The notes: generated by a model not told the origin, from the sequence alone. Counted from the first letter of the stretch, positions 36,258 through 44,822 are shown. The stretch: 64,000 bases of DNA from Leifsonia aquatica H1aii (GCF_000633535.1 NZ_AYMR01000005.1:1-64000), one strand, 5' to 3'. Program-made: numbers and translations.

Positions 36258-37588
36258 TGGACACCCTCCGCGGGGGAGATGCGTGCGGCGTCGCGCGGGA
36301 ACGCGCCGGCGGCGACCGTCGCGGTGCGACTCAGCGTGCCGTCGGGCTCCTCGGCCAGCTCGAACAGCCCCATCCGGCGGAAGAACGGCGTCAGTCCGCG
36401 CCCCGTCTCGGCGAAGGTCTCGGCGGTCGCATCGGTCGACGTCTCGGGGTCGAGCACGAACTCCTCCACGTTGCGTCCACCGGACGCGTACGACCAGTCG
36501 ACGAAGTCGAGCAGGGGCCACCAGGTGAGCCCGCGCACGTCCATCCCCTCCTGGTGGAGGTCGTGGACGGTCGCGGCCGCAGCCTCGAGCCAATCGCGGC
36601 GCACCTCGGCGCTTCCCTCGATGCTGGTTTCGGTGACGAGCATGGGCAGATCGTAGCGTGCGCTCCACTCGGTGAGGACCGCACGCAGCCCCGTGCTCCA
36701 CCGGTTGGCGGTCACCTGGCGCACCGCGCCGTCGGCGATCTGCAGCACACGGGGTGTGAGGTCGGGGTAGTAGTTGACGCCGAGCAGGTCGATCTCGGCC
36801 GCACCCGTGTGCAGTTCGGCGAGGTGCTCCGGGGCGGCGCCGTGCTCGCGCACCCACGCCTCCAGCGGATGCCGGTCGCCCACGCGGCCGAGCACCAGGT
36901 CGGTGGGGAGCGTCGCGAGGGAGCGCAGCAGTGCGACCTCGTCGCGCAGGGCCGACTCGCCGGTCTCGTAGATGGTCGAGGCCTCCACGTGCACGATCAC
37001 CACGTCGGGGTTCGCCGCCCGTGCGGCCGCGATGGCGCGCTGCACACCGCGGGCGATGCCCACGGTCACCGTGGTCCAGCCGTCCCACCCGGTGAGCGCG
37101 GGAGGCCAGACGCCGCGCAGTCCGCAGAACGACGCGGTGGTGAGCGGCTCGTTGAGCGGCGTGAGGTGGTCGACCACCCCGCGGTAGCGCTCGGCGAAGG
37201 CGCCGGCGAACTCCGCGAGGGCATCCGGGAAGCCAGGGTCTGCGAAGGAGCCGTCCAGCCAGGTGGGGGTCCCGTAGTGCACCAGGTCGGCGATCACGGT
37301 GAGACCCTCCTCCTGCACGGCGTACGCGATCCGCTCGTCGAGGACGCTCCAGTCGAAGCGCCCCGGGGCGATGTGCACGAGCGGCCAGCTGACCCCGTAG
37401 CGCAGGCCGGTGGCGCCGAGGGCCGCGGCGGAGGCGATGTCCGAGCGCCAGTTCGTGTCATGGGCGGTGAGCTCGAACTCGTTGAGCGGACCCATCGAGG
37501 ACCCGGGGGCGGGGTAGACGCAGGTGTCCTCGATCCCGATCAGCCAGTGCAGGCGGTCGTGCGGGAAGCCGGCGATGTGTGTCGTCAC
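36254..37588 (-). CDS. GH1-like beta-glycosidase
   Basis: A 444-residue TIM-barrel glycosidase of clan GH-A, closest to family 1. Acid/base Glu147 (TPLNEPLTTASF) and nucleophile Glu320 (MLVTETSIEG, replacing the usual TENG). GLRYGVSWPLVHIAPGRFDWSVLDERI is the family 1 substrate-entry region, and LTWWPLLDFVDWSY holds the conserved Trp-rich C-terminal stretch. GTG start overlaps the upstream permease gene by 4 nt. It should cleave imported beta-linked oligosaccharides in the cytoplasm. Confidence 0.87.
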   Translation of the reverse strand: MTTHIAGFPHDRLHWLIGIEDTCVYPAPGSSMGPLNEFELTAHDTNWRSDIASAAALGATGLRYGVSWPLVHIAPGRFDWSVLDERIAYAVQEEGLTVIADLVHYGTPTWLDGSFADPGFPDALAEFAGAFAERYRGVVDHLTPLNEPLTTASFCGLRGVWPPALTGWDGWTTVTVGIARGVQRAIAAARAANPDVVIVHVEASTIYETGESALRDEVALLRSLATLPTDLVLGRVGDRHPLEAWVREHGAAPEHLAELHTGAAEIDLLGVNYYPDLTPRVLQIADGAVRQVTANRWSTGLRAVLTEWSARYDLPMLVTETSIEGSAEVRRDWLEAAAATVHDLHQEGMDVRGLTWWPLLDFVDWSYASGGRNVEEFVLDPETSTDATAETFAETGRGLTPFFRRMGLFELAEEPDGTLSRTATVAAGAFPRDAARISPAEGVQ

Positions 37589-38469
37589 TTGAGTCCTGTC
37601 GTTGCGACGCCCGCGACGAAGTATCGCTGGGCGAGGAAGAATGCGATCGCGATGGGGAGCAGGGAGATCACGGCCCCGGCCATCAGGACCGCGTGGTCTG
37701 TCACGTGCTGGCCGCCGAAGAGGGCGAGGCCTGCGGGTAGCGTCCGCATCTCTGGTGTGCTGGTGACCACCAGCGGCCAGAGCAGGTCGTTCCAGAGGGC
37801 CGTGAAGTTGAGCACCGCCACGGTGGCGATGGCGGGCTTCGCCAGCGGAAGGATGATCTGCCAGTAGATCCGGAAATGGCCGGCGCCGTCGATCCGTGCC
37901 GCCTCGTCGAGCTCGCGCGGGATCGAGACGAAGAACTGCCGGAAGAGGAAGATGCCGAACGCGCTGGTCGCGCGCGGGATGATCAAGCCCTGGTAGCTGT
38001 TCAGCCACTGCAGGTGGAAGAGCTCGACGAAGACCGGGATCAGCGTCACCTGGAACGGCACCATCAGCGTGATGAGCACCAGCCAGAAGGCGATGGTCCG
38101 CCCGCGGAAGTCGATCCGCGCGAGCGCGTAGGCGCACATCGAGTCGAACAGCAGGGTCAGCAGGGTCGTGATGCCGGCGAAGACGATGGTGTTGAACACC
38201 AGCAGCAGGAACGGGAGCTGCTCCCACACGCCCTGGTAGCCGTGCAGCGTCCACTCGGTCGGGAACAGGCTCGCCGGGTTGCCGAACAGGTCGCGCTCGG
38301 TGCGGAACGAGGTCGAGAGCATCCAGATGAACGGCACCAGGGCGAAGATCAGACCCACTCCGACGAAGACCCAGCGGGAGACCGCGCCGAGCGTCGACGG
38401 GGCGTCGCGCCGCCGCGAGCGGCGCTCGGAGGCCCGGCCCGACGGCCGGCGGAGGGTTTCAGTCGACAT
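37585..38469 (-). CDS. Sugar ABC importer permease (MalG/LacG type)
   Basis: A 294-residue permease of the CUT1 family with about six helices. The EAA loop reads SIPRELDEAARIDGAGHFRIYWQIILPLAKPAIATVAVL. The first ~25 residues are very Arg-rich (GRASERRSRRRDAP). It overlaps the downstream GH1 gene by 4 nt and the upstream permease by 11 nt. It pairs with the MalF-type subunit. No ATPase gene is in the operon, as is usual for actinobacterial CUT1 systems that share an MsiK-type ATPase. Confidence 0.93.
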   Translation of the reverse strand: MSTETLRRPSGRASERRSRRRDAPSTLGAVSRWVFVGVGLIFALVPFIWMLSTSFRTERDLFGNPASLFPTEWTLHGYQGVWEQLPFLLLVFNTIVFAGITTLLTLLFDSMCAYALARIDFRGRTIAFWLVLITLMVPFQVTLIPVFVELFHLQWLNSYQGLIIPRATSAFGIFLFRQFFVSIPRELDEAARIDGAGHFRIYWQIILPLAKPAIATVAVLNFTALWNDLLWPLVVTSTPEMRTLPAGLALFGGQHVTDHAVLMAGAVISLLPIAIAFFLAQRYFVAGVATTGLK

Positions 38470-39400
38470 CGTTGTACCTGAAGATTCTGAGTTGGAGGGC
38501 GGAGATGACCACGATCACCAGGAACAGCGCCCACGAGATCGCGGCCGCGTAGCCGGTCTGGAAGTTGACGAAGCCCTCGCGGAACAGCATGGTGACCAGC
38601 GTGTCCGTCGAGAACAGCGGACCGCCGCCCGTCATCACGTAGACGAGGTCGAAGAGCTGGAACGACTGGATCGTCATGATCAGCGTGCCGAAGAGCATGG
38701 TCGGGCGCAGTGCGGGCAGCGTGATGTAGCGCAGCAGCGCCCAGGAGCCGGCGCCGTCCAGCCGCGCTGCCTCGTACCGCTCGGCGGGCACGCCCTTCAG
38801 CCCGGCGATCAGGATGATCATGACGAATCCGGCGTTCTTCCAGATGTTCACGAAGATGATCGTCGGCAGCGCCAGCTCCGGCGACTGCAGGAAGCCGACG
38901 TTCCCCAGCCCCAGGGACGAGGTGATCGCGCCGACCAGCCCGAGTTCGGGGTCGAGCAGGAAGCGCCAGACCAGTCCGATCGACGTCAGCGAGACGACGG
39001 TGGGGAAGAAGAAGGCCGAACGGATGATGCGGGTGCCCAGGCCGTCGCGGGCGAGGGCGAGGGCGAGCGCCAGACCCAGCACGACGATCCCGGCGACCGA
39101 GATCACCGTGATCTCGATCGTGTGCAGCAGCGCGCCCCAGAACTTCGGGTCCTGGGTCAGCGCGATGTAGTTGCCGAGTCCGACCCACGGCTGGTCGTCG
39201 GCGCCGATCGTCCACTCGTGCAGGCTGTACCAGAACGAGACCAGGATCGGCCAGAGGACGAAGACGCCCAGGATGAGGAAGCTCGGAGCGAGGAACAGCA
39301 GGGCGGGGGAGAGGCGGAACCGGCGACGTCTCCGCTGCGCTCCGGGGACCCCGGTCCGGGAGCCGTCGAGCGGCTCCCGGACCTTCGTCAGAACGGTCAT
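38459..39400 (-). CDS. Sugar ABC importer permease (MalF/LacF type)
   Basis: A 313-residue CUT1 permease. A basic N-terminus (GAQRRRRRFRLSP) leads into helix 1, and about six helices follow. The EAA loop is GVPAERYEAARLDGAGSWALLRYITLPALRPTM. ATG start; it overlaps the binding-protein gene by 4 nt and the MalG-type gene by 11 nt. Confidence 0.93.
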   Translation of the reverse strand: MTVLTKVREPLDGSRTGVPGAQRRRRRFRLSPALLFLAPSFLILGVFVLWPILVSFWYSLHEWTIGADDQPWVGLGNYIALTQDPKFWGALLHTIEITVISVAGIVVLGLALALALARDGLGTRIIRSAFFFPTVVSLTSIGLVWRFLLDPELGLVGAITSSLGLGNVGFLQSPELALPTIIFVNIWKNAGFVMIILIAGLKGVPAERYEAARLDGAGSWALLRYITLPALRPTMLFGTLIMTIQSFQLFDLVYVMTGGGPLFSTDTLVTMLFREGFVNFQTGYAAAISWALFLVIVVISALQLRIFRYNDVD

Positions 39401-40653
39401 TTGGCGGAGCAGCCCGTCAGGTCGTCGATGGTCGCGGAGGCATCCTTGGTGCCCTGCGCCACCGAGGTGCCGCGGGTCAGGTTGCCGATCAGCGGCACGT
39501 AGCCGTCGGAGTCGACCTTGGTCGCGTTCGGCACCTGCGGCAGGTAGAGCCGGGAGCCGGGCACCTGCGCCGTGAACACCGACACCACCGGGTCGGCCTT
39601 GAGGTCGGCATCGTCGGCGAGATCGGTCCGCAGCGACGGGAATCCGGTCGCCAGCGAGAACTTCTTCTGCGCCGTCTTGCCGGTCCAGTAGGCGAGGAAC
39701 TCCTGCGCCTCCTTCGGGTGCTTGCTCTTGGCCGAGATCGCGAGCGGGGCGGTCGAGCCGAGGGTCACCGGCTTGCCGGCGGAGTCGAGCGGCACGGAGA
39801 TGATGCCCAGGTCGATCCCGGCCTTCTTGTATCCGGGTGCAGCCCAGGGGCCGTTGATCTCCATCGCGGCCTTGCCGGCCGAGAACAGCGCGTCGGCCTC
39901 GGCGCCGGTGAGCCCGACCGGGGAGATCTTGTCGTTGACGACGAGGTCGACCCACGGCTTCAGGCTGTTCTGGCCCTTCTCGCTGTCGAGCACGCTGCAG
40001 TTCTTGCTGTCGACGATGTCGCCGCCCTCGAGCCACTGCAGCACGGGCCACATCTGGATGGTGTTGTTGTCGGCGAGGACGAGACCGTAGGTGTCGCCGC
40101 TGGTCAGCTTCTTCGCCGCCGCCTTGAACTCGTCGACCGTGGTCGGCGGAGTGACGCCGGCGGCGGTGAAGAGCGCCTTGTTGTAGTAGAGGCTGAGCGT
40201 CGCGTAGTTCGCGGGCACGGCGTAGAGCTTCTTGTCGTACGTGAACTCGTCGACCAGGGCCGGAGCGAAGTCGTCGACGTTGATCGCGCTGTCGCCCGAG
40301 CCGGTGAGGGTGAGGGGCAGGACCGACTTGGTCTTGACGTACTGCGCGATGACGTTGGGGTCGGAGGCGGGTGCGGCGATGTCGGGGCCCTGGCCGGTCA
40401 TCCACGCCGACGGCAGCTTCTGCTGGATGGTGTCCCACGGCTCCGCCGACATCGTGACCGTGATCCGCTTCTGCGAGGCGTTGAAGTCCTTGACGATCTG
40501 CTCGTAGCCGGGGGCGTCGCCGCCGGTGAATCCGGTCCAGACGGACAGCTTGACGGGGCCGGAGGAAGTGCCGCCGCCGCTGGAGCAGCCGGTGGCGAGC
40601 AGTCCGACCGCCGCAGCGACGGCCACGACGGCGAGCTGTTTCTTGTAGTGCAT
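39397..40653 (-). CDS. Sugar ABC importer binding lipoprotein
   Basis: A 418-residue extracellular binding protein of the family 1 type. The signal KKQLAVVAVAAAVGLLATGC ends in a lipobox Cys near residue 23, followed by a Ser/Gly linker. LSVWTGFTGGDAPGYEQIVKDFNAS and the later MEINGPWAAPGYKKAG are typical of oligosaccharide-binding members. ATG with AAGGGAGAG upstream. It is the first gene of the operon 40653-33267 (binding protein, two permeases, GH1, GH2, LacI). A LacI operator lies 44 nt upstream of the start. Confidence 0.93.
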   Translation of the reverse strand: MHYKKQLAVVAVAAAVGLLATGCSSGGGTSSGPVKLSVWTGFTGGDAPGYEQIVKDFNASQKRITVTMSAEPWDTIQQKLPSAWMTGQGPDIAAPASDPNVIAQYVKTKSVLPLTLTGSGDSAINVDDFAPALVDEFTYDKKLYAVPANYATLSLYYNKALFTAAGVTPPTTVDEFKAAAKKLTSGDTYGLVLADNNTIQMWPVLQWLEGGDIVDSKNCSVLDSEKGQNSLKPWVDLVVNDKISPVGLTGAEADALFSAGKAAMEINGPWAAPGYKKAGIDLGIISVPLDSAGKPVTLGSTAPLAISAKSKHPKEAQEFLAYWTGKTAQKKFSLATGFPSLRTDLADDADLKADPVVSVFTAQVPGSRLYLPQVPNATKVDSDGYVPLIGNLTRGTSVAQGTKDASATIDDLTGCSAK

Positions 40654-40696
40654 GGAGACTCTCCCTTGAGCGATGGGTAACGATGCTCGGATTGAG

Positions 40697-40714
40697 TGCT
40701 TCATCGTTAAAGCA
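40697..40714. promoter_or_regulatory. LacI-type operator of the importer operon
   Basis: TGCTTCATCGTTAAAGCA has matching ends TGCTT/AAGCA and a near-symmetric core. It is the best of the three sites of this consensus and controls the importer/glycosidase operon that also encodes the repressor. Confidence 0.87.
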
Positions 40715-40784
40715 GATCGTAGACGACGGACGGCATGGAACGCAATCCATGCTTCTCCGTCTTGGTCGCCGACGGGCGCGGCGG

Positions 40785-41246
40785 TCAGGCGGCGGGCGCC
40801 GGCGCAGGCGCCTCCCGCCGCAGGTGCAGCAGCGGGAACGGCCGCCCTTCGCCGTCGAGCTCCGATCGGCCGGTCTGGACGAACCCCTTGGCGGCGTAGA
40901 AGGCGCGGCCGCTCGCGTTGTCCTCGTTCACGTCGACGCGGAGCACGGGATGCTCGGCCGCGACGCCCTCCAGCAGCCGGGTGCCGATCCCCGAGCCGTG
41001 CCGGGCGGGGTCGACGAAGAGCATGTGGATCTCGCCGTCGTCCTGGGCGAGGAACCCGACGGGGTCGCCGTCGCGCTCGGCCACCCGCAGATCGGTCATC
41101 TGCGGCAGGTACTGCGCCACCATCCCCTCGTACCAGTCGATGTCGGCGGGGGTGAGGAAGTGGTGCGTGGCCTCCACGGCCTGTCGCCAGATGGCCAGCA
41201 GGACGGAGTGGTCGGCGGTGCGGGCGGGGCGGATCTCGAGAGGCAC
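40785..41246 (-). CDS. GNAT family N-acetyltransferase
   Basis: A 153-residue acetyl-CoA-dependent acetyltransferase. The acetyl-CoA loop reads IHMLFVDPARHGSGIGTRLLEGV and the C-terminal part VNEDNASGRAFYAAKGFVQTGRSELDGEGRPFPLLHL is typical of the YjaB/YiiD-like group. The start at GTG 41246 is favoured by a TAGCGT box (minus strand, 41254-41259) 7 nt upstream; GTG 41255 and an ATG further up are alternatives. The last residues are an APAPAPAA run. It diverges from padR. Substrate unknown. Confidence 0.9.
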   Translation of the reverse strand: MPLEIRPARTADHSVLLAIWRQAVEATHHFLTPADIDWYEGMVAQYLPQMTDLRVAERDGDPVGFLAQDDGEIHMLFVDPARHGSGIGTRLLEGVAAEHPVLRVDVNEDNASGRAFYAAKGFVQTGRSELDGEGRPFPLLHLRREAPAPAPAA

Positions 41247-41298
41247 GGAGTCCACGCTAGCGAAGATCCTCCGCGCGCTGGACACGGTGCTCGGGATC

Positions 41299-41320
41299 GA
41301 ATACTCTAAGCAAAGTATTC
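41299..41320. promoter_or_regulatory. PadR operator, 7-8-7 inverted repeat
   Basis: GAATACT-N8-AGTATTC with perfect 7-nt arms lies directly in front of the GGAGGTGAGC ribosome-binding site of padR. PadR proteins typically bind dyads with an 8-nt centre (ATGT-N8-ACAT), so this looks like its autoregulatory site. Confidence 0.82.
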
Positions 41321-41331
41321 GGAGGTGAGCA

Positions 41332-42009
41332 ATGTCGAAGCGCGCGATCGCGAACCCGCTGGCGCTGGCCGTCCTGGCCTGCCTGTGGGAAAAGCCGATG
41401 TATCCCTACGAGATGCAGACGACCATGCGAGAGCGCGGCAAAGAGGACAGCATCCGGCTGAACTTCGGCTCCCTCTACGCGGTCATCAAGTCGCTGCTGA
41501 AGCACGGGTTCGTCGAGATCGCGCAGACCGAGCGCGAAGGCAATCGCCCCGAGCGCGTCGTCTACCAGATCACCGAGGCCGGGCGCCGGGAGGCCGTCGA
41601 CTGGCTCGGCGACCTCATCGCCGTCCCGGTGAAGGAGTATCCGGCCATCGAGACCGGGCTCTCCCTGCTCCCGATGCTGCCGCCGGCCGCCGCCGCCCAC
41701 CTCCTGGAGCAGCGACTCGAACGGCTGGACGCCGACATCGCCGAGCGCCGTGCGCTCGCGGAGTCCAGCGGCCCGGCGCTCCCCGAGCTGTTCATGATCG
41801 AATTCCGCTACCGGCAGGCCGTGCTCGACGCCGAGCGCGCCTTCGTCGCCGACCTGCTGGCGCGGCTGCGCGCCGGGACGGTCGGCGGCTACGAGTGGTG
41901 GGAGCAGCTGCACGTGCTGCTCGAATCGGGCCTCAGCATGGCCGAGATCCAGCAGAGGATCGCGGCCGGCGCCTTCGGTGAGGAGGTGGCCGACCTGCTG
42001 GGGAACTGA
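41332..42009 (+). CDS. PadR family transcriptional regulator
   Basis: A 225-residue regulator. The N-terminal winged helix carries NPLALAVLACLWEKPMYPYEMQTTMRERGKEDSIRLNFGSLYAVIKSLLKHGFVE. The C-terminal half is a long four-helix region (about residues 100-225), longer than minimal PadR proteins and probably both a dimer and drug-sensing domain. ATG with GGAGGTGAGC. It immediately precedes a DrrAB-type exporter on the same strand, the standard arrangement for a drug-responsive repressor and its pump. Confidence 0.93.
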   Translation: MSKRAIANPLALAVLACLWEKPMYPYEMQTTMRERGKEDSIRLNFGSLYAVIKSLLKHGFVEIAQTEREGNRPERVVYQITEAGRREAVDWLGDLIAVPVKEYPAIETGLSLLPMLPPAAAAHLLEQRLERLDADIAERRALAESSGPALPELFMIEFRYRQAVLDAERAFVADLLARLRAGTVGGYEWWEQLHVLLESGLSMAEIQQRIAAGAFGEEVADLLGN

Positions 42010-42037
42010 ACACCGCGGCACCCGCCGCACGCAGAAC

Positions 42038-42069
42038 GATGGCCGAGGAGCGGCAACTCCCCGGCCATC
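42038..42069. terminator. Hairpin after padR
   Basis: GATGGCCGAGGAG (42038-42050) and CTCCCCGGCCATC (42057-42069) pair at 12 of 13 positions around a 6-nt loop. No U run follows, so it may be a terminator, a processing site or a partial attenuator between padR and the exporter genes. Confidence 0.55.
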
Positions 42070-42084
42070 GAGAAACCTTCAGTC

Positions 42085-42098
42085 GTTCCGTACGGAAC
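42085..42098. promoter_or_regulatory. 14-bp perfect palindrome before the exporter genes
   Basis: GTTCCGTACGGAAC lies 74 nt upstream of the ABC ATPase start. It does not resemble the PadR site at 41299, so it points to a second regulator, possibly of TetR type, encoded outside this stretch. Confidence 0.6.
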
Positions 42099-42171
42099 CT
42101 GCGTCAACAGTCACCGAGGGTCGTATCGATGATATCGCCCGCTTCGGTGACCTCACAGAGAGGAAGCCATC

Positions 42172-43185
42172 GTGGCCTCATCCACCGGTCCGGCGCTCGC
42201 CGCCGACCAGCTCGTCAAGTCCTACCCCGGAGGGCGGGGAGCCCCGCCGGTCCGCGCTCTCGACGGCCTCGACTTCACGGTCGAACCGGGAACCGTCTTC
42301 GGCCTGCTCGGCCCGAACGGCGCCGGCAAGTCCACCACCATGAAGGTCCTGTCGACCCTCGCCCGCGCCGATTCCGGCCGAGCCTTCGTCGCCGGGATCG
42401 ACGTCGCGCGGCATCCCGCGCGCGTGCGCCGCGCCATCGGGTTCGTCGCACAGAAGGCCGTCTCCGACCCGATGGACACGGGCCTCGAGAACCTCGTCCT
42501 CGCCGGCCGGCTGCAGGGCATGAGCGGACGGGACGCCCGAGGCCGTGCCCGCGAGCTGCTGGAGCGCTTCGGGCTGACCGGGCACGCCGGCCGACAGGTC
42601 AAGACCTACTCCGGCGGCATGGCGCGCAAGCTCGATGTCGCTCTCGGCCTCATGCACCGCCCGCAGGTGCTCTTCCTCGATGAGCCGACCACCGGTCTCG
42701 ACCCGGAGGCGCGCACCGAGCTCTGGCTCGAACTCGAGCGGCTCGCCGCCGACGAACGCCTCACGGTGCTGCTGACGACGCACTACCTCGACGAGGCCGA
42801 CCGCCTGGCGGACCGGCTCGCGATCGTCGACCACGGCCGGGTCGTCGCGGGCGGCACGCCCGACGAGTTGAAGAGCGGACTCCACGGCGACACCGTCATC
42901 GTCGAGGTCGCGCCGGACGGCGACCCGTTCGCCGCCCTCGCGGCCCTGGAGGCAGTGGCGGCGCTGCGCGACATCGGCGGCGACGGGCGCACCCTGCGCG
43001 CCCGCGCCGACGACGGTGCCGCGACCCTGCCGCTCGCCCTCGCCGCCCTCGAGGCCGCGGCCGTCGCCGTCGCCTCCGCCACCGTCGCCCGGCCGAGCCT
43101 GGACGACGTCTACCTGCGGCACACCGGCCGCACCTTCACGCGGGCGCAGGCGTCCGCCGAGCACGTCCTGGAGAACGCATCATGA
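42172..43185 (+). CDS. ABC exporter ATPase, DrrA (daunorubicin-resistance) family
   Basis: A 337-residue ATPase with Walker A GPNGAGKST, Q-loop VAQKAVSDPMDT, signature KTYSGGMARKLDVALGLM, Walker B VLFLDEPTTGLDPE and LLTTHYLDEADRLADR. The C-terminal ~100 residues are the DrrA-type extension, ending with PSLDDVYLRHTGRTF. GTG with AGAGAGGAAG upstream. It overlaps the permease gene by 4 nt. The pair should export a hydrophobic drug or lipid under PadR control. Confidence 0.93.
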   Translation: MASSTGPALAADQLVKSYPGGRGAPPVRALDGLDFTVEPGTVFGLLGPNGAGKSTTMKVLSTLARADSGRAFVAGIDVARHPARVRRAIGFVAQKAVSDPMDTGLENLVLAGRLQGMSGRDARGRARELLERFGLTGHAGRQVKTYSGGMARKLDVALGLMHRPQVLFLDEPTTGLDPEARTELWLELERLAADERLTVLLTTHYLDEADRLADRLAIVDHGRVVAGGTPDELKSGLHGDTVIVEVAPDGDPFAALAALEAVAALRDIGGDGRTLRARADDGAATLPLALAALEAAAVAVASATVARPSLDDVYLRHTGRTFTRAQASAEHVLENAS

Positions 43186-44006
43186 CCACCGTCACCGCCC
43201 CCGTGCGCACCGCCCGTCGCAGCACGGGCCCGACCTTCCTCACCCACACGCTTCTGCTGACGGGCCGGCAGCTGCGCTGGGCCATCCGCATGCCGGCGTT
43301 CCTGGTGATGAACCTGGTGCAGCCGATCATCTGGCTGCTGCTCTTCGGCCAGCTCTTCAAATCGGTCGTGGAGATCCCCGGCTTCGGGGTCGGCCAGAGC
43401 TACCTCGAATACCTGACTCCCGGTGTCGTCATGATGCTCGCCCTGTTCGGCAGTGCGTGGTCGGGCACGGTCTACATCCAGGACATGGAACGCGGGGTGA
43501 TGGATCGGCTGCTCACGTCACCGGCGAACCGCGGCGCGATGATCGTCTCGACGCTCGTCTACCAGTCGATCCTCGCGGTGTTCCAGTCGCTGATCGTCGT
43601 CGGCATCGCGTTCTGGGCCGGCGCCCGGTTCGACGGCGGCGTTGGCGGCATCCTGCTGCTCCTGCTCGGCGTCGTGCTGCTCACCGCCGTGTTCTGCTCG
43701 CTGTCGAACGCGGTCGCACTGCTCGCACGGGATCAGACCGCCCTGATCGGGATCTCGCAGCTGATCACCCTGCCGCTGATGTTCCTCAGCTCGGCGATCA
43801 TGAACACCACGCTGTCGCCCGAGTGGGTGCGGAACGTCGCCGCGTACAACCCGTTCGAGTGGGCGGTGATCGTCGGCAGGGAGGCGCTCAGCGCGCATCC
43901 CGACACCGCGGCCCTCTGGGCCCATGTCGGGCTGCTCGCCGGCCTCGCCGTCGTCATGGCCGCCCTCGCGACCAGCGCCTTCCGCGTCTACCAGCGCAGC
44001 GCCTGA
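43182..44006 (+). CDS. ABC exporter permease, DrrB family
   Basis: A 274-residue type 2 ABC permease with six helices. Family stretches are LLTGRQLRWAIRMPAFLVMNLVQPIIWLLLFGQLF, VYIQDMERGVMDRLLTSPANRGAMIVSTL and MFLSSAIMNTTLSPEWVRNVAAYNPF. It works with the preceding ATPase. A palindromic repeat at 44038-44104 ends the unit. Confidence 0.92.
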   Translation: MTTVTAPVRTARRSTGPTFLTHTLLLTGRQLRWAIRMPAFLVMNLVQPIIWLLLFGQLFKSVVEIPGFGVGQSYLEYLTPGVVMMLALFGSAWSGTVYIQDMERGVMDRLLTSPANRGAMIVSTLVYQSILAVFQSLIVVGIAFWAGARFDGGVGGILLLLLGVVLLTAVFCSLSNAVALLARDQTALIGISQLITLPLMFLSSAIMNTTLSPEWVRNVAAYNPFEWAVIVGREALSAHPDTAALWAHVGLLAGLAVVMAALATSAFRVYQRSA

Positions 44007-44037
44007 TCACAGCCACCTCGCATCGGGCCGGGCAGCC

Positions 44038-44104
44038 GTCGAGTACGCGCATTCTCTGCGTACTCGACGGTTCCCGCCCGACTTTCCGCGTACTCGGCGG
44101 GCGT
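44038..44104. repeat. GAGTACGC palindromic repeat family, copy 1
   Basis: GTCGAGTACGC (44038-44048) and GCGTACTCGAC (44058-44068) pair perfectly around a 9-nt loop. A second partial arm, CGTACTCGGCGGG, follows at ~44090-44104. It lies between convergent genes and is related to the 47-bp copies at 49010 and 50007. Confidence 0.8.
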
Positions 44105-44120
44105 CGGGTCGGGACGGGGC

Positions 44121-44822
44121 TCAGAACAGGTCGGGGGAGGGGGCGCTCGCGTGGCGGATCGAGACGTCCGCGTGGCGGTCGAACCGGTAGCCGACGCCGC
44201 GCACCGTGCGCACGATGTCCTCGTAGCGGGCCAGCTTGGCGCGCAGGCGCCGCACGTGCACGTCGATCGTGCGCTCGTTCGGCACGTCCTCCTCGTCGGC
44301 GGCGCTCCACAGCGACGAGATCAGCTCGGCACGCTCGATGGTCCGGCCCTCGCGCAGCACCAGGTACTGCAGCAGCTCGAACTCCTTGTAGGTCAGCGCG
44401 ACCGTCTGGTTGTCCAGGATGAGTCGCTTGCGCGAGATGTCGACGACGACGCCGGAGGCGGCACGGTCCTCGTCCTCGTCGATGGCGGCGGTGTGGCGGT
44501 GCTTCGCGATCGCCGACGGGTCCTGCAGGGCGAGGCGCACGACGTCGACGTCGCGGCCGCCGGCGCCCGCCGGGGCGATCGCCACGGCGGCGTAGGTCTC
44601 GGAGGCCGGAGCGAGCTCGGCGGTGAGGGCCTTCAGTGCCTCCACGATGCGGCCGAGGTCGGTGCCGGCGGCAGCGGCCTTGGCCTCGTCGATGCCGACG
44701 TACAGGACGAAGCCGCGCGCCTCCGTGCCGGTCGGGACGGCGCGGATCTTGGGGGCGGTCGGGGTGGACTCGGCGGGGCGGAGAGCGGTGGGGGCGAAGG
44801 TGTCGACGGTGGCGAGAGACAT
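44121..44822 (-). CDS. Orphan OmpR/PhoB-type winged-helix DNA-binding protein without receiver domain
   Basis: A 233-residue protein. The C-terminal third (about residues 125-215) is a clear OmpR-type winged helix: RLILDNQTVALTYKEFELLQYLVLREGRTIERAELISSLW, then ERTIDVHVRRLRAKLARYEDIVRTVRGVGYRF. The N-terminal ~120 residues do not look like a receiver: no Asp phosphorylation site or acidic pair. They contain RGFVLYVGIDEAKAAAAGTDLGRIVEALKAL, perhaps a small sensing or dimer domain. No histidine kinase is nearby. The long leader upstream contains a leaderless Cys-rich mini-ORF. Target genes are unknown. Confidence 0.85.
   Translation of the reverse strand: MSLATVDTFAPTALRPAESTPTAPKIRAVPTGTEARGFVLYVGIDEAKAAAAGTDLGRIVEALKALTAELAPASETYAAVAIAPAGAGGRDVDVVRLALQDPSAIAKHRHTAAIDEDEDRAASGVVVDISRKRLILDNQTVALTYKEFELLQYLVLREGRTIERAELISSLWSAADEEDVPNERTIDVHVRRLRAKLARYEDIVRTVRGVGYRFDRHADVSIRHASAPSPDLF

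Noticed and set aside
32928-36656. A 1242-codon open frame antisense across lacI and GH2
   Set aside because: It crosses several well-supported minus-strand genes and their junctions and has no domain signature.
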